From assembly GCF_022761035.1 (NCBI RefSeq), contig NZ_JAKWJP010000006.1:248001-312000 (forward strand): a DNA stretch of 64,000 nucleotides. Direction: 5' to 3'. This document shows positions 60,935-64,000 of this stretch, in pieces (the stretch's first letter is position 1; every line of letters starts with the position of its first letter). The DNA comes from Microbacterium sp. SS28. Lineage in GTDB: Bacteria; Actinomycetota; Actinomycetes; Actinomycetales; Microbacteriaceae. The notes beneath the pieces are model-generated. The model was not told the DNA's origin and ran no database searches. It saw only the letters and a program-made list of their open reading frames with translations. The position numbers and the translations under genes are program-made.

Positions 60935-62983
60935 GTGCCCGCAATCACCCCCTCGCAACATCAGGACGTCACTTTGTCAGCTTCATCCGCGGAGGGCACC
61001 ATTGCGGCTTCTGCAGGTCCCACAGCGACCGCGAATCCGCAGCCAAATGGACGGGATGCGAGCCGGCTTCGACGCCGGCTTCCGATCGTCGTTCCCGTCA
61101 TCGCCTATCTCATCCTCGTTCTCCTGGGCGTCACGACGTCCAACATCGGAATCGGCTCTCTCCGCGAGGATCCGGCGGACCCGGAGGGCCTCCAGTTCGG
61201 GTACAACCAGCCGATCAGATCCGACGAGTACGGAACGGGATCTCCGCTCTGGCTCGGCGAGATCGCACGCGGCGGAGCCGAACCGATCACACCGCTCAGC
61301 GCCCCCGAAGGACTACTGGCGCAGCTGCCCGAAGGGGTGATCTCGGGCATCGTGTTCTTCGACGGCAGCGCGCTCGCCCTCGGAGAGTTCATTCCCGCTC
61401 AGATGCTGTTCGCGATGAAATGGTGGCTGCCGACGCTACTGCTGTTCCTGGGGTTGCCCCTGTGGTTCCGGCAGATCACCGGCAGGCTGCGGTGGGGTTA
61501 CCTCGCCGCCGTCCTCATCGCAGTCGCGCCGGGCAACGCATGGTGGTCGGGGCTCGCGATCAACACGATCGGATTCGTCGCAGCGGGCTGCGCGCTCACG
61601 ATCTACTCTGCATCCTGGCTGTCACAGCGACGCCATGCCAGAGCCGTCGTCGGCTTCGTGTTGGCGGGGATCCTGTTTGCCCGGACACCGACCTACTACC
61701 AACCGTTCGCGATCATGCTGTCGATTCCGTTCGTCGTAGCGACAGCACTGTTCATCGTTCTCCAGACTTATCGACTCCGCGATCGGATAATCAGCGTCAT
61801 CGCGATAACCACGTCGAGCCTCGTCTGGACAGCCGCACTCTTCTGGGAGAGCCGTGACGCGCTCGCGGCCGGACTCACCACCGTCTATCCCGGTACCCGG
61901 CTGAGCTCCGGAGAGCCCATCGGACCTGGCTTCGCCCTCGGGGCCACCAATCTCGGCGGGATCGTCGATGCGTCCACGGTTTCGATCACGAACCAGTCCG
62001 AGATCTCGACCTCGTTCACGCTACTCCTCCCCGTCACCCTCGTCCTCTGCGCTCTCGGTGGCCGATGGTGGGTCGCCGGAGGCAAGGCCTTCACCGCAGT
62101 ATTCGTGACGATGGCCGCCGCCGCCGTGTTCTGGACCGCCTGGATCAGCTTCGAATGGGGAGCGTGGAGTGCGGCGATTCCCTTGGTCAATCGGGTGCCC
62201 GCGCACCGGGCGGCGTTGGGGGTCGGCTTCCTCGCCACGATCGCCTTCTGTCTCCTAATGTCTCATTTCGCGCCCCGTTGGGGAGCGAAATGGATCGTGC
62301 CCTCGACCGCTGCCGTCGTCGCGGGCGGACTGTCCTTCGCCGGTGGATTCCTGCTGCGGTCGGAGGGTTACCTTCCGGGTCTCCGACTCGCTTCGATGCT
62401 CCTCGCGTCAGTGGTCTGCGCCGCCGCGATCTTCGCACTGGTCCGATGGCCTGGACGCGTCTGGAGCATGATCGGCGCAGGTCTCGCGGCCCTCACGCTG
62501 ACGGCCGCCGTCAGCCCGGTCATTTTCGGGGTCGGGGATTTTCGCGACAGCGCAACCGCCCAGAAGTTCCTCGACTGGGCGAAGGCGAGCCGAGCAGACG
62601 GCGCACTGTGGGCTTCCGACAGCGGGAGCGTCGATTCTCTGCTGATGGCGAGCGGGGCCCCATCGCTCAGTGGCCGCCAGATCATCGGTCCCGTTGTAAG
62701 CGAATGGTCGAAGCTCGACCCAGGTCGAGCCAACGAGAATGTCTGGAACAGGGGCGGCGCTCATATCGCATTCGAGTGGGCGGACGAAGGTCTGCGATTC
62801 GAACAGCCCTACCCTGACGTCATCAAAATCATCGCTTCGCCATGCGAGGTCCAATCCCGTCTGACGGACCTGCAGTACGTCGTCTCATCGCGCGAACTCG
62901 AGGCTTCTTGCCTGACCGAGATTGACGCCGTGCAATGGTCAGGGCAGCAGCACTTCGTCTACGAGGTCACCCCGTCGGAGTGA
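60935..62983 (+). CDS. Large membrane protein, possible GT-C enzyme
   Basis: About 682 residues. A Ser/Ala-rich lead (1-45) precedes a helix (VVPVIAYLILVLLGVTTSNI), a long outside loop with GYNQPIRSDEYGTGSPLWLG (an acidic motif early in the first loop, as in GT-C enzymes), about ten further helices, and an outside C-terminal domain (from about 530, FRDSATAQKFLDWAKASRAD). The layout is that of polyprenyl-sugar-using GT-C transferases, but the family is not certain. The start is uncertain: GTG 60935, TTG 60974 or ATG 60887 are all in frame; the last lacks a ribosome site. Confidence 0.6.
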   Translation: MPAITPSQHQDVTLSASSAEGTIAASAGPTATANPQPNGRDASRLRRRLPIVVPVIAYLILVLLGVTTSNIGIGSLREDPADPEGLQFGYNQPIRSDEYGTGSPLWLGEIARGGAEPITPLSAPEGLLAQLPEGVISGIVFFDGSALALGEFIPAQMLFAMKWWLPTLLLFLGLPLWFRQITGRLRWGYLAAVLIAVAPGNAWWSGLAINTIGFVAAGCALTIYSASWLSQRRHARAVVGFVLAGILFARTPTYYQPFAIMLSIPFVVATALFIVLQTYRLRDRIISVIAITTSSLVWTAALFWESRDALAAGLTTVYPGTRLSSGEPIGPGFALGATNLGGIVDASTVSITNQSEISTSFTLLLPVTLVLCALGGRWWVAGGKAFTAVFVTMAAAAVFWTAWISFEWGAWSAAIPLVNRVPAHRAALGVGFLATIAFCLLMSHFAPRWGAKWIVPSTAAVVAGGLSFAGGFLLRSEGYLPGLRLASMLLASVVCAAAIFALVRWPGRVWSMIGAGLAALTLTAAVSPVIFGVGDFRDSATAQKFLDWAKASRADGALWASDSGSVDSLLMASGAPSLSGRQIIGPVVSEWSKLDPGRANENVWNRGGAHIAFEWADEGLRFEQPYPDVIKIIASPCEVQSRLTDLQYVVSSRELEASCLTEIDAVQWSGQQHFVYEVTPSE

Positions 62984-63015
62984 TCGGGGCCGCATGTCCA
63001 TGCGCGGCCGGATCA
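62981..63015. terminator. Bidirectional hairpin
   Basis: TGATC-GGGGCCGCATG pairs with CATGCGCGGCC-GGATCA with small bulges; it begins on the stop codon at 62981 and ends 4 bp before the stop of the convergent gene. Confidence 0.65.
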
Positions 63016-63019
63016 CGGA

Positions 63020-63871
63020 TCAGAGGTCGTACCGAAGGCCGGCCCAGATTCCCCGTGAGGCCGCGCGGATCTTCGACCATCGTTCGCTCTCGAGAAGAAC
63101 CAGCTTTACCCAGGCCTTGCCGGTGAACCAGAGGTCCTCCCAGAACCAACGGCCGAACCCGTATCGACGCACCACGACGATGCGATTCCGCGCGGCGTAG
63201 AAGTGGCGCAGCGTGGAGTAATTCGCCAAGTAGACGGCGCGGCCGAACAACCTCACCGGCTCGGCATCTCCGAAGCGGTGGTCGAGGATCGCGTCGAACA
63301 CCTTGAGATTTCGGAAACCGCTCTTCCTCGCTCGCAGGCAGATGTCATGGTCTACGTAGTCGATGAACAATGGCTCATCGTGCAGGCCGATCTGCTCCAG
63401 CATCGACCGGGAGAACAGGGACCCCGAACTGATGATGACATCGGTCTGAACCGCCCCGCGACCCGACTCCCGTGCGTACACGACGCCGGTGGCATGCGAA
63501 CGAAGCGCCGGTCCGACGACTCCAGCACGATCGCCGAACTGCGCCCGGGCGGTGCGTAACCGTGCAAGCATGCCCTCCGTGACGGTGCTGTCTTGATCGA
63601 AGATCCATACGTCGTCGTAACCGTGGTCCAGCGCTGCGCGCATCCCCGCATTGAATCCGGCCGCGACACCGACGTTCTCGCCCTGGGGTAATAGCCGGAC
63701 AGACGGGTCCAGAGCCAACTCGGCCAGTACCCCATTGGAGGCCTGCTCGGATGAGTTGTCGACGACGTAGACCCGGTCGACCTGCTGACTCAGAAGCTTG
63801 ACGTTCACGAGGATCTCGGGTTCAGGGTTGTACGCAAGGACCACTCCGGCTGTTCCGGTTACGATGGCCAC
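63020..63871 (-). CDS. Rhamnosyltransferase-like GT2 protein
   Basis: 283 residues from GTG. GT-A fold: AGVVLAYNPEPEILVNVKLL, VDRVYVVDNSSEQASNGVLA, LPQGENVGVAAGFNAGMRAA, VWIFDQDSTVTEGMLARLRT (metal DQDS), ISSGSLFSRSMLEQIGLHDE, LFIDYVDHDICLRARKSGFR. DQDS and DYVDxxxxxR are typical of dTDP-rhamnosyltransferases (RfbF/WbbL type). GTG 63871 has GGAGG 7 nt upstream. The same frame stays open to 63982 and beyond with GC-rich third positions, so a longer N-terminus cannot be ruled out; 63872-64000 holds nothing else recognisable. Confidence 0.82.
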   Translation of the reverse strand: MAIVTGTAGVVLAYNPEPEILVNVKLLSQQVDRVYVVDNSSEQASNGVLAELALDPSVRLLPQGENVGVAAGFNAGMRAALDHGYDDVWIFDQDSTVTEGMLARLRTARAQFGDRAGVVGPALRSHATGVVYARESGRGAVQTDVIISSGSLFSRSMLEQIGLHDEPLFIDYVDHDICLRARKSGFRNLKVFDAILDHRFGDAEPVRLFGRAVYLANYSTLRHFYAARNRIVVVRRYGFGRWFWEDLWFTGKAWVKLVLLESERWSKIRAASRGIWAGLRYDL

Positions 63872-64000
63872 GGCTCTACCTCCGCCCCGCTGAACGCCCT
63901 CGGCGATCCCATCCCCGCCGCGATCGAGCCAGGACACGTCCCAACAACGGTCTTCTGCGCACGACGCGTCGAAGTGCAGCACCGACCCCTGGAAAGTGCA

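Overview
The window is high-GC chromosomal DNA from an actinobacterium, most likely a Microbacteriaceae member close to Microbacterium. The evidence is a chain of lineage markers (WhiB1- and WhiB2-type regulators, PdtaS, MtrAB-LpqB, an SecA without the C-terminal zinc motif, DUF3499, an Rv3235-family protein), GTG starts, ATGA gene overlaps and TANNNT -10 boxes. Gene order from 1.4 to 42.5 kb broadly follows the Mycobacterium tuberculosis whiB1 to whiB2/manA stretch as I remember it. No rRNA, tRNA, insertion sequence, prophage or CRISPR array was seen.

Layout. 0-1.2 kb: end of a secreted coiled-coil protein and a small membrane protein. 1.4-7.3 kb: whiB1 facing pdtaS, then a CpaE-like ATPase coupled to a SAF-domain protein, a small HTH protein and three small conserved proteins. 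7.4-11.7 kb: alaA and secA. 12.0-15.6 kb: MacAB-like exporter with a PadR regulator. 15.6-20.4 kb: SulP transporter, a coiled-coil protein, hibernation factor, ComF-like protein. 20.5-24.6 kb: lpqB-mtrB-mtrA. 24.8-33.7 kb: membrane protein, DUF4129, DUF4350, MoxR, DUF58, then an aquaporin and a divergent SpoIIM/RDD pair. 33.9-42.5 kb: ahcY, DUF3499, a zincin-like protein without its zinc histidines, a DUF5719-like protein, a very large glycosyltransferase, whiB2 and manA.

42.5-64 kb is a cell-surface polysaccharide locus, visibly less GC-rich after about 48 kb. It holds two tandem O-antigen-ligase-like proteins, a GlfT1-like galactofuranosyltransferase, UDP-galactopyranose mutase, two Wzm/Wzt exporters, a flippase-like protein, GDP-mannose dehydratase plus a paralogue, GDP-fucose synthase and several glycosyltransferases. 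Together with manA just upstream these genes can supply GDP-mannose-derived 6-deoxy sugars and galactofuranose, build a glycan and export it.

Two non-coding patterns stand out. A roughly 85-90 bp repeat occurs four times, always downstream of a gene in the same orientation relative to it, and its two predicted hairpins keep pairing although the paired bases differ. Also, at least eleven genes have a TANNNT-like -10 box 6-7 nt before the start codon, which predicts leaderless mRNAs and fixes many start codons.
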